10,042 bases of DNA, taken from positions 1 to 10,042 of the forward strand of contig CAMVIL010000022.1 of assembly GCA_947167535.1 (NCBI GenBank). Reading direction: 5' to 3'. Shown here piece after piece: positions 1 to 6,332 of this stretch (its first letter is position 1; each line of letters begins with the position of its first letter). Below the pieces are notes generated by a model. That model did not search any database. It was not told where the DNA came from and saw nothing but the letters and a program-made list of their open reading frames with translations. The stretch is from an uncultured Ruminococcus sp. Its GTDB lineage: Bacteria; Bacillota; Clostridia; Oscillospirales; Ruminococcaceae. The translations under genes were made by a program, and so were the position numbers.

Positions 1-770
1 AGCGTCTGAGGGAGTTTGTCCTCGTCCGTGATGGTATCAATGAACTTACCGATCATGGAGTGCTCGGAAGTACCGATGAGGTAGAGATCCTCGCCCTCGA
101 TCTTGTACATCATATTCTCCATCTCGGCGAAGCTCATAACGCCGGTCACGACCTCAGAGCGGATCATGAAAGGCGGCACGTAGTAGGTAAAGCCGCGGTC
201 GATCATGAAATCTCTCGCGTAGGAAAGGATAGCCGAATGCAGTCTTGCAATGTCGCCGCGCAGATAGTAGAAGCCGTTGCCGCTGGTCTTTCTTGCGGCG
301 TCGAGGTCGATACCGTTGAGCGCCTCCATGATATCAACATGGTAGGGGACCTCAAAGTCGGGGACTACCGGCTCGCCGAAACGCTCGCGCTCGACGTTCT
401 CGCTGTCGTCCTTGCCGATAGGCACGTCGTCGCCGATAAGCTGAGGAATGACCATCATTCTCTTCTTGATCTCGCCTTCCAGCTCAGCCTCCTTGGCTGC
501 CAGCTCTTCCAGCTCGGCGCCGTACTGCTTTACCTCTTCCTTGACCTTCTCGGCCTCTTCCTTCTGACCCTTGGCCATCAGTCCGCCGATCTGCTTGGAC
601 ATAGTGTTGCGCTTAGCTCTCAGCTCGTCAGCGCGGGTCTTTGCGGCGCGGAAGTCCTTGTCCATCTGAACGACTTCGTCAACCAGCGGAAGCTTGTCGT
701 CCTGAAATTTCTTCCTGATATTTTCCTTTACCTTCTCGGGGTCGGTTCTTAAAAGTTTAATGTCTAACAT
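1..770 (-). CDS. serS: Seryl-tRNA synthetase, N-terminal part (truncated by window edge)
   Basis: Class II aminoacyl-tRNA synthetase that charges tRNA-Ser with serine in the cytoplasm. The visible 256 codons begin MLDIKLLRTDPEKVKENIRKK, a typical SerRS start. Residues about 30-105 are rich in Lys, Glu and Ala and match the long antiparallel coiled-coil arm that grips the tRNA variable arm. The catalytic domain begins near residue 140 (HVDIMEALNGIDLDAARKTSG). The segment GTSEHSMIGKF at 233-243 holds the Thr-Ser-Glu triad that recognises serine in the family; the usual wording here is TAEVPLTN, so this is a variant form. The family is normally about 420-430 residues, so roughly 40% is missing beyond position 1. 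The ATG at 770 is preceded by AGGAG (784-780) at good spacing. It lies 44 bp downstream of spo0J with a parS between them, so it may be cotranscribed. No separate promoter is convincing. Confidence 0.95.
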   Translation of the reverse strand, partial: MLDIKLLRTDPEKVKENIRKKFQDDKLPLVDEVVQMDKDFRAAKTRADELRAKRNTMSKQIGGLMAKGQKEEAEKVKEEVKQYGAELEELAAKEAELEGEIKKRMMVIPQLIGDDVPIGKDDSENVERERFGEPVVPDFEVPYHVDIMEALNGIDLDAARKTSGNGFYYLRGDIARLHSAILSYARDFMIDRGFTYYVPPFMIRSEVVTGVMSFAEMENMMYKIEGEDLYLIGTSEHSMIGKFIDTITDEDKLPQT

Positions 771-794
771 AATTTTTTACTCCTTTTATAGAAT

Positions 795-810
795 TGTTCC
801 ACGTGGAACA
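795..810. promoter_or_regulatory. parS: parS site 1 (between spo0J and serS)
   Basis: The perfect 16-bp palindrome TGTTCCACGTGGAACA fits the Bacillus parS consensus TGTTNCACGTGAAACA with one change that makes it fully symmetric. It starts 4 nt past the spo0J stop codon and ends before the serS ribosome site, so it lies wholly in non-coding DNA. In the known system Spo0J (ParB) loads at parS as a CTP-dependent sliding clamp and spreads along the flanking DNA. Two identical copies occur at 2497 and 3593. Confidence 0.95.
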
Positions 811-814
811 TTTT

Positions 815-1702
815 TTACAGCTTGTCCGAAAGTCTGCCGATCAGCTCTTTCAGTTCTTCTTCGGTCTTGAAATCGAAGCGGAGCGAATAGCCCTTCTTTT
901 CCTTGTTCACGCTGGCGTTCAGACCGTATTCCGATTTAAACTGCTGCTGAGTCGTGATGGAGAACTTTGTGAACTCGTCATTTTTCAGACTTCTCGGCTG
1001 CTCCTTCGGCTTTGCGGGCTTCTCGGTCTTTGCATTAGCAGCAATGAGTTTTTCCAGTTCCCTGACCGAAAGACCCTTCTTCGCTTCGAGGGCAAAGCCG
1101 TAGATCTTCTGGAAATCGTCTACTCCGCAGAGCACCTTTCCGTGGCCGACGCTTATCTCCCCTGCCGAGATCATCTGCTGGACCTCCTGCGGGAGCGAGA
1201 GCAGTCTTATCAGATTTGCGATCTGCGAACGCGACTTGCCGACAGACCCTGCCACCATATCCTGTGTCATGTCGAACTCTATCATCAAGCGGCTGTATGC
1301 TGCCGCCTCTTCGATGGGGTCGAGATCCTCGCGCTGGATATTTTCTATCAGCGAGATCTGAGCCGCCTCGATGTCGGACAGCTCCTTGATTATGACGGGA
1401 GCTTCGGTGAGCCCTGCCTTTCGCGCAGCCCTCCAGCGGCGCTCGCCTGCGACGATCTGATAGCTGCCGTTTGCCATCGGACGGACGAGTATCGGCTGCA
1501 AAATACCGTGCTCGCGGATATTGTCGGACAGCTCCTCCAGCTTTTTCTCGTCGAAGTTGGTTCTGGGCTGATCGGGGTCGGGCTCGATCAGCGACAGGCG
1601 CAGAGTCGAAGTATTTTCCGCGCTCCCGCCCTCCGACTCTTCGTGGAAATTATCCTCAAAGAGCACGTCGAGACCGTTTTTCATTCTGTCCTTCTTTGCC
1701 AT
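815..1702 (-). CDS. parB: Chromosome-partitioning protein Spo0J/ParB
   Basis: CTP-dependent DNA clamp that binds parS, spreads along DNA and recruits SMC condensin; it also stimulates the ATPase of Soj. The 295-residue length is normal. Order of parts: a short N-terminal segment with NGLDVLF at 9-15, the usual Soj-interacting motif region; the CTP-binding N domain with GERRWRA at 86-92 and ENIQRED at 120-126; the helix-turn-helix at about 145-171 (MTQDMVAGSVGKSRSQIANL), which reads parS; a linker at 222-240 rich in Lys and Pro; and the C-terminal dimerisation domain to 295. The motif usually written GHARAL is GHGKVL here (186-191), a small oddity. The ATG at 1702 lies 4 nt after the soj stop, with GGAAG upstream inside the end of soj, so the two are probably translationally coupled. 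It is told apart from Noc by the Gly of GHGK and by its place beside soj. Confidence 0.96.
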   Translation of the reverse strand: MAKKDRMKNGLDVLFEDNFHEESEGGSAENTSTLRLSLIEPDPDQPRTNFDEKKLEELSDNIREHGILQPILVRPMANGSYQIVAGERRWRAARKAGLTEAPVIIKELSDIEAAQISLIENIQREDLDPIEEAAAYSRLMIEFDMTQDMVAGSVGKSRSQIANLIRLLSLPQEVQQMISAGEISVGHGKVLCGVDDFQKIYGFALEAKKGLSVRELEKLIAANAKTEKPAKPKEQPRSLKNDEFTKFSITTQQQFKSEYGLNASVNKEKKGYSLRFDFKTEEELKELIGRLSDKL

Positions 1703-1706
1703 TCCA

Positions 1707-2477
1707 TCACTTCCTTCTGTTCTTTTTTATCATTTCCTTTGCAAGAGCCTCGTAAGCCCTGCTGCCCTTGCATTTTTTATCGTAATAGATGACCGGCATA
1801 CCGAAGCTGGGCGCCTCCGACAGCGCGACGTTTCTCGGTATCACCGTCTCGAAGACCTCGCTGTCGAAGTACTTCTTGACCTCCTTGACGATCTGGCCCG
1901 TGACCTTGTAACGGTCGACGTACATGGTGAAGAGTATGCCTTCGATCTTAAGCCCCTCGTTAAAAGTCTTGCGGACGCGCTTCACAGTGTTGTAAAGCTC
2001 GGTCAGACCCTCAAGAGAGAGGAACTCGCACTGTATCGGGATGATGACCGAGTCCGCCGCCGCGAGGGCGTTGATGGTGAGCATATCCAGCGTAGGCGGG
2101 CAGTCGATAAATATGTAGTCGTAGAAGTCGCGGGCTTCCTTGAGAGCCTCGCGGAGCTTTCCCGCCTTGTCCTTCATATCCAGCAGCATAGCCGAAGCAC
2201 CCGACAGCCGCTGGGTCGTAGGTATCAGGCTGACGCCGCGGTACTCGGTAGCCACCACCGCCTCAAACGCGGTACACTCGCCCATTATTAGTTCAAACAC
2301 AGTATTGCGGACGCTTTTCTTGCGCACGCCGAGACTGGTAGTCGAGTTGCCCTGCGGGTCGAAATCGACGATCAGCACCTTATTTCCCCGCTGCCCGAAA
2401 ACGGCAGCCAGATTCACAACGGTAGTTGACTTACCCACGCCGCCCTTCTGATTTGAAACGGCAATGACCTTGCCCAA
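1707..2477 (-). CDS. parA: Chromosome-partitioning ATPase Soj/ParA
   Basis: ParA-family ATPase that binds DNA non-specifically as an ATP dimer and works with Spo0J in origin segregation; in Bacillus it also acts on DnaA. From the start chosen here it has 256 residues, the usual Soj length. The deviant Walker A box KGGVGKST is at 11-18 with the signature Lys at 11; VDFDPQG is at 37-43; the Walker B segment IFIDCPP is at 122-128. Arg189, in VDRYK, sits where Soj proteins carry a DNA-binding Arg. I chose TTG at 2477 because the protein then begins GKVIAVSNQKGG like its relatives and because AGAGGTG (2490-2484) lies 6 nt upstream. GTG at 2486 is a second option. The longer ATG reading from 2513 begins inside parS (MFHVEH) and is very probably wrong. 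It is first of a probable soj-spo0J(-serS) operon. Confidence 0.95.
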   Translation of the reverse strand: MGKVIAVSNQKGGVGKSTTVVNLAAVFGQRGNKVLIVDFDPQGNSTTSLGVRKKSVRNTVFELIMGECTAFEAVVATEYRGVSLIPTTQRLSGASAMLLDMKDKAGKLREALKEARDFYDYIFIDCPPTLDMLTINALAAADSVIIPIQCEFLSLEGLTELYNTVKRVRKTFNEGLKIEGILFTMYVDRYKVTGQIVKEVKKYFDSEVFETVIPRNVALSEAPSFGMPVIYYDKKCKGSRAYEALAKEMIKKNRRK

Positions 2478-2483
2478 ACGATA

Positions 2484-2490
2484 CACCTCT
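2484..2490 (-). promoter_or_regulatory. Ribosome binding site that decides the soj start
   Basis: Read on the minus strand, AGAGGTG ends 6 nt before TTG 2477. The ATG at 2513 has no purine-rich site at proper distance upstream; its preceding bases are AATTTAATTG. This supports the TTG start over the parS-derived ATG. Confidence 0.7.
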
Positions 2491-2496
2491 CTCCGA

Positions 2497-2512
2497 TGTT
2501 CCACGTGGAACA
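2497..2512. promoter_or_regulatory. parS: parS site 2 (in the soj leader)
   Basis: Second exact copy of TGTTCCACGTGGAACA. It lies between the predicted soj promoter and the soj ribosome site, so it would be transcribed in the 5' leader of the soj-spo0J message. Spo0J bound here could repress its own operon; that regulatory role is inference. Followed by one more base it reads ATG TTC CAC GTG GAA CAT, which creates the false upstream start. Confidence 0.95.
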
Positions 2513-2562
2513 ATTAAATTCTCTGCGCCGTCGGCTCTCTGCCAATGCGCGCTCTACCTTAT

Positions 2563-2591
2563 ATTATACATCATTTTTTTGCGTTTGAAAA
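2563..2591 (-). promoter_or_regulatory. Predicted promoter of soj-spo0J
   Basis: On the minus strand TTTTCA (2591-2586) and a perfect TATAAT (2568-2563) are separated by 17 nt, a housekeeping sigma-A layout with a weak -35. Transcription would begin near 2556, leaving a leader of about 80 nt that contains parS site 2. Confidence 0.6.
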
Positions 2592-2618
2592 GCCCTTTTT
2601 GCAGATTTTTTGATAATT

Positions 2619-2642
2619 TTTTCCCGAAAAGTGCGATATAAT
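2619..2642 (+). promoter_or_regulatory. Predicted noc promoter with operator-like palindrome
   Basis: A perfect TATAAT lies at 2637-2642, about 30 bp before the noc ATG. No good -35 is seen at 17 nt; TTGATA at 2610-2615 is 21 nt away, too far for a standard promoter. Between them TTTTCCCGAAAA (2619-2630) is symmetric at 10 of 12 bases. It is back to back with the soj promoter. The -10 is solid as a match; the operator idea is inference. Confidence 0.5.
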
Positions 2643-2659
2643 ATATCCAGCAACAGATT

Positions 2660-2663
2660 GGAG
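2660..2663 (+). promoter_or_regulatory. Ribosome binding site that decides the noc start
   Basis: GGAG lies 8 nt before ATG 2672. The upstream in-frame GTG at 2663 overlaps this site and has no purine-rich site of its own, so ATG 2672 is preferred. Confidence 0.65.
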
Positions 2664-2671
2664 TGATCAGA

Positions 2672-3502
2672 ATGCAGTTTTGCGTACCATTTTTGCAGCA
2701 GGCGGGGTGCAATCAGCGGCTGACGGAGGTGGATATCCGTGACATCAGCCCGTCGGGATTCCAGCCGCGTCGGGAGGTTTCCGACAGCGAGCTGTCTGCA
2801 CTGAGCAAGAGCATCGCAGGGTGCGGAGTCCTGCAGCCGCCGCTGGTGCGTCGAACCGACGCGGGGTACGAGCTTATCTGTGGGGAGCGGCGGGTGCGTG
2901 CGGCGGCACTGGCGGGGCTGACGTCTGTCCCGTGCGTAGTCTTAAGACTGGACGACCGTCAGGCGGCGATGGCGGCACTGACGGAGAATCTCCAGCGGCG
3001 CGACCTCAACTGCTTCGAGCTGGCGGAAGCCTACCGTGAGATACTCAGCCGTTTTGGCATAACGCAGAGCTCCCTTGCGGTAATGCTGGGACTGTCGCAG
3101 CCTGCCATCGGCAACAAGCTTCGGCTGCTCGCTCTCGACCCCGAGCTCAGAGACAAGCTGGTAGAGCATGGTCTCAGCGAGCGCCACGCTCGTGCGTTAC
3201 TGACCGCCGACCCCGATGACCGTCCCGAGCTTCTCGAGGCTGCGATATCTGAGCAGCTGACAGCCGAGGCTTTTGAGAAGCTCATCGCCGAGCGAAAGCA
3301 GGAGCAGAAGCGGCGGCGGAGCTACAAGCGGCGGGCGGCGGTGTTTTCCGACGTTCGGCTTTTTGTTAACACCATCGAGCGGGCAGTGGAGGTCATGCGG
3401 CTGGCAGGGGTCACGGCAGAGATGGAGAAGAGCGAGTCGGACGGGTACATAGAGTACGTTATCCGCATACCCGACAAGTCCACGCCGAAGGATGCAGAAT
3501 AA
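2672..3502 (+). CDS. noc: Nucleoid occlusion protein Noc (ParB paralogue)
   Basis: ParB-family CTPase that in Bacillus binds its own sites (NBS), spreads, ties DNA to the membrane and blocks FtsZ ring assembly over the nucleoid. With the ATG at 2672 it has 276 residues. Visible parts: hydrophobic N-terminus MQFCVPFLQQ (1-10), where Bacillus Noc has its amphipathic membrane anchor; GERRVRA at 71-77, with Val for the usual Trp; ENLQRRD at 105-111; a helix-turn-helix at 131-153 ending GNKLRLL; RHARALL at 171-177; a basic stretch KQEQKRRRSYKRR at 209-221; and a C-terminal end FVNTIERAV...YIEYVIRIP that resembles the last part of Bacillus Noc. Arg171 in place of the ParB Gly and Lys149 in GNK fit Noc rather than Spo0J. 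It is divergent from soj rather than in the usual noc-soj-spo0J order. A second ParB of different specificity is the alternative. Confidence 0.85.
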   Translation: MQFCVPFLQQAGCNQRLTEVDIRDISPSGFQPRREVSDSELSALSKSIAGCGVLQPPLVRRTDAGYELICGERRVRAAALAGLTSVPCVVLRLDDRQAAMAALTENLQRRDLNCFELAEAYREILSRFGITQSSLAVMLGLSQPAIGNKLRLLALDPELRDKLVEHGLSERHARALLTADPDDRPELLEAAISEQLTAEAFEKLIAERKQEQKRRRSYKRRAAVFSDVRLFVNTIERAVEVMRLAGVTAEMEKSESDGYIEYVIRIPDKSTPKDAE

Positions 3503-3585
3503 AAGAACAGCTTTTACATATGCCGCGTCTCAGAATCAGCAAAGGTCTCGTATAAGCGATGCGCAGCAGAGCGATAACGCGGACT

Positions 3586-3615
3586 AATAAAATGTTCCAC
3601 GTGGAACATTTTATT
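3586..3615. promoter_or_regulatory. parS: parS site 3 embedded in a perfect 30-bp palindrome
   Basis: The core TGTTCCACGTGGAACA at 3593-3608 is identical to the two other sites. Here symmetry continues for 7 more bases on each side (AATAAAA left, TTTTATT right), giving a 30-bp perfect inverted repeat centred between 3600 and 3601. It lies about 90 bp past the noc stop and between convergent genes, so it is not in any leader. Extended symmetry is not needed for Spo0J binding in known systems. Confidence 0.93.
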
Positions 3616-3652
3616 TTGTCGAAATGAAGTTATCCGGAAATCGGCAATAATT

Positions 3653-3689
3653 AAAGGGGTCCTCGTTTGATGGTGAGAACCCCTTTTTT
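3653..3689. terminator. Probable bidirectional intrinsic terminator of noc and gyrA
   Basis: AAAGGGGTCCTC (3653-3664) pairs with GAGAACCCCTTT (3675-3686) with one mismatch around a 10-nt loop. On the plus strand it ends in a run of six T (3684-3689), which would stop noc transcription. On the minus strand the stem is followed by TTTAATT, a weaker tract that could stop gyrA transcription 28 nt after its stop codon. The gene arrangement (convergent) fits a shared terminator. Confidence 0.8.
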
Positions 3690-3716
3690 AGTTTTTGATT
3701 GTCTTCGGCGGAGTGT

Positions 3717-6296
3717 TTAATCCTCGTCAGAGATGGTTTCCTGCTCTGCCTTGGCTTCTTCGGCTTCCAGCTTCTTTGCTTCCTCCTCCGAGATATCCTC
3801 GGCGGTGGAGTTGTCTACCTGCTGGACTTCAGCCGACTCGTCATGCTCGGCTCTCGTGAAGGCAACGACCTTGTTGTCGCCGTTCAGCTTCATCAGACGA
3901 ACTCCTCTTGCGTATCTGCCCATCTGACGGATATCCGCAGCTCTCAGCCTTATGATTACACCGTCCGACGAGATCATGATGATGTCGTCCTCTTCGTCGA
4001 TGACCTTTATGCCGCAGACGTAGTTGTCGTTGCAGCGATAGTTCTTCAGACCGTAGCCGCCGCGGCGCTGGACTCTGTAAGTGTCCAGACTCGACTTTCT
4101 TCCCAAACCGTCCTCGGTGACAGTCAGTACCGAAGCACCCTCGCGGACTCTTGCCATCGAGATTACCTCGTCGTTGTCGCGCAGCTTGATGACCTTAACG
4201 CCGTGAGCGCTTCTCGACATGATCCTGATGTCGGTCTCCTCGACGCGGATCGCATTGCCGTTCTTGGTGGCGACTATCAGCTGATTGCTGCCGTCGGTCA
4301 TTCTTACACCCGCGATCTCGTCGCCCTCGTCTATGCCGATTGCGATCAGACCCGCGCGGCGGACGTTCTTATATGCGGTGAGGGGAGTGCGCTTGATCTT
4401 GCCGTTCTTGGTGCAGATAACGATGTACTTGCCTTCCTCGAAATCGACGGTGCGTATCATCGCGGCGATCTGCTCGCCCTCGCGCAGCTGGAGAACGTTT
4501 ATGATATTGGTGCCCTTTGAAGCCTTGGAGCCCTCGGGCAGCTCGTAGCACTTGAGCTTGTACATGATACCCTGATTGGAGATGAACAGCAGGTTGTCGT
4601 GAGAAGAACATATGTACATCTCTTCCACGAAGTCGTCCTCGCGCTGTTTCATGCCGCTGACGCCTCTGCCTCCGCGGTTCTGCGACTTATATACAGACAG
4701 TGGCATACGCTTGATGTAGCCGCCATTGGTGTAGGTGACCACGTTCTCCTCAACGGGGATAAGGTCTTCCACGTCAACCTCGCCCGAGACATTCTCGATG
4801 CGGGTACGTCTTGCGTCGCCGAATTTATTTCTGATCTCGCCCACCTCGTCCAGCATGATCTGGAGAATGCGGTCGTAGTTTGCAAGGATATCCTCGAGGT
4901 CTGCGATCCTCTCTTCCAGCTCTGCCAGTTCGTCGAATATCTTCTGCTGTTCGAGACCTGTCAGTCTGCCGAGGGTCATCTGAGCGATATGATCCGCCTG
5001 AATATCCGAAAGACCGAATCTCTCATGGAGTCTCTGCTTAGCTTCGGGAATGCTCTTTGAGGTCTTCATGATCTCGATGACCTCGTCGATATTGTCAAGG
5101 GCGATCTTGAGACCCTGAAGGATATGCTCGCGCTCTTTCGCCTTCTTGAGGTCGAACTTGGTGCGGCGGGTGATGACCTCAGCCTGGAAGTCGATGTAAT
5201 GCTCGAGCATCTGCTTGAGGGTAAGAGTCTTCGGCACGCCGTCCACCAGAGCAAGCATAATAACGCCGACTGTATCCTGAAGCTGAGTATAGCTGTAAAG
5301 CTTATTGAGCACCAGCTGAGGGATAGCGTCCTTTTTCAGCTCGATAACGATTCTGATACCCTCTTTGAGGTTAGACTCATCGCGGAGATCGTGAATGCCT
5401 TCTATACGCTTATCCTTATGCAGCTGAGCGATATTCTCGATCAGGTTGCGCTTGTTGACCATGTAGGGTATCTCGTGGATAATGATGCACTGTCTGCCCT
5501 TGATCTCGGTGATCTCGGCGTCGCCGCGGAGGGTTATCTTGCCTCTGCCGGTGCCGTAGGCAGCTCTGATACCCGATCTGCCCATGATGATGCCGCCGGT
5601 CGGGAAGTCAGGTCCCTTGATGCACTGCATGAGCTCGTCGAGGGTGCAGTCGGGATTCTCGACGATAAGCTTCATAGCGTCGATGACCTCGCCCAGATTG
5701 TGAGGCGGGATATTTGTAGCCATACCTACTGCGATACCGTTGGAGCCGTTCACCAGCAGGTGAGGGAATCTCGAAGGCAGTACAGCAGGCTCTTTCAGTC
5801 TGTCATCGTAGTTGGGCACGAAGTCCACGGTATCCTTGTTGATATCGGTGAGCATATACATGGACATCTTAGCCATCTTAGCCTCGGTATAACGGTAAGC
5901 CGCTGCGGGGTCGCCGTCGACAGTACCGAAGTTACCCTGACCGTCCACCATAGGATATCTCAGCGAGAAGGACTGTGCCATACGCACCAGCGCGTCGTAT
6001 ACGGAAGCGTCACCGTGAGGGTGATACTTACCCAGCACCGAACCTACGGTGTCGGCGCACTTACGGTATGCCTTTTCGGGGTACAGACCGTTTTCGTACA
6101 TGGTATAGAGTATACGTCTGTGTACGGGCTTGAGTCCGTCGCGTACATCAGGCAGTGCGCGGGAGCATATTACCGACATCGAATACTGAAGGAAGGACTC
6201 CTTCATCATCTTTTCGATATCGACCTCTATAAGATTGGTATTATCCTGATAATCGTCAGAAACTATTTCGGGGTTTTCATTGATCTCATTGCTCAT
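3717..6296 (-). CDS. gyrA: DNA gyrase subunit A
   Basis: Breakage-reunion subunit of the A2B2 type II topoisomerase that introduces negative supercoils. 859 residues, close to the family norm. The winged-helix core runs from about 30; the quinolone region [12 protein letters not shown] lies at 90-101; the catalytic Tyr is Tyr136 in [10 protein letters not shown] with Arg135 before it; the coiled-coil gate is near 370-490; the C-terminal wrapping beta-pinwheel starts about 510 with the GyrA box QNRGGRG at 539-545 (canonical QRRGGKG), which marks it as gyrase and not topoisomerase IV ParC. The last 40 residues form an acidic Glu/Asp/Lys tail. Ala97 replaces the Ser equivalent to E. coli Ser83; Asp101 (E. 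coli Asp87) is kept. AAGGTGAG (6313-6306) lies 9 nt before the ATG at 6296. It is last in the gyrB cluster and ends at a terminator. Confidence 0.98.
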   Translation of the reverse strand: MSNEINENPEIVSDDYQDNTNLIEVDIEKMMKESFLQYSMSVICSRALPDVRDGLKPVHRRILYTMYENGLYPEKAYRKCADTVGSVLGKYHPHGDASVYDALVRMAQSFSLRYPMVDGQGNFGTVDGDPAAAYRYTEAKMAKMSMYMLTDINKDTVDFVPNYDDRLKEPAVLPSRFPHLLVNGSNGIAVGMATNIPPHNLGEVIDAMKLIVENPDCTLDELMQCIKGPDFPTGGIIMGRSGIRAAYGTGRGKITLRGDAEITEIKGRQCIIIHEIPYMVNKRNLIENIAQLHKDKRIEGIHDLRDESNLKEGIRIVIELKKDAIPQLVLNKLYSYTQLQDTVGVIMLALVDGVPKTLTLKQMLEHYIDFQAEVITRRTKFDLKKAKEREHILQGLKIALDNIDEVIEIMKTSKSIPEAKQRLHERFGLSDIQADHIAQMTLGRLTGLEQQKIFDELAELEERIADLEDILANYDRILQIMLDEVGEIRNKFGDARRTRIENVSGEVDVEDLIPVEENVVTYTNGGYIKRMPLSVYKSQNRGGRGVSGMKQREDDFVEEMYICSSHDNLLFISNQGIMYKLKCYELPEGSKASKGTNIINVLQLREGEQIAAMIRTVDFEEGKYIVICTKNGKIKRTPLTAYKNVRRAGLIAIGIDEGDEIAGVRMTDGSNQLIVATKNGNAIRVEETDIRIMSRSAHGVKVIKLRDNDEVISMARVREGASVLTVTEDGLGRKSSLDTYRVQRRGGYGLKNYRCNDNYVCGIKVIDEEDDIIMISSDGVIIRLRAADIRQMGRYARGVRLMKLNGDNKVVAFTRAEHDESAEVQQVDNSTAEDISEEEAKKLEAEEAKAEQETISDED

Positions 6297-6332
6297 AAGC
6301 TAAATCTCACCTTCATTATATTTACATAAGCA

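Larger units (their letters stand above)
3503..3716. other. Convergent intergenic region between noc and gyrA
   Basis: This 214-bp gap holds no credible gene. It contains a widely spaced inverted repeat (CCGCGT 3523-3528 and ACGCGG 3577-3582), parS site 3 and a probable bidirectional terminator. The single TTATCC at 3630-3635 is not a full DnaA box. Confidence 0.7.

Noticed and set aside
60..752. Plus-strand frame of 230 codons
   Set aside because: Antisense to serS; low-complexity Leu/Val/His-rich shadow translation.
785..790. TATAAA on the minus strand as a -10 for serS
   Set aside because: It overlaps the serS ribosome site and would place transcription start within a few bases of the ATG; no -35 outside parS.
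794..1792. Plus-strand frame of 332 codons beginning MFHVEH
   Set aside because: Its start is parS site 1 and it is antisense to spo0J and the end of soj; no ribosome site.
3630..3638. TTATCCGGA as a DnaA box, hinting at oriC here
   Set aside because: Only 7 of 9 bases match TTATCCACA, it is single, and there is no cluster or AT-rich unwinding element beside it.
4766..4781. TCTTCCACGTCAACCT in gyrA as a fourth parS
   Set aside because: The right half-site is lost and it lies within a conserved coding region; too many mismatches.
5124..6329. Long open frame (401 codons) on the plus strand opposite gyrA
   Set aside because: It lies wholly antisense to the well-supported gyrA, has no ribosome site and its translation resembles no family; it follows from gyrA codon use.
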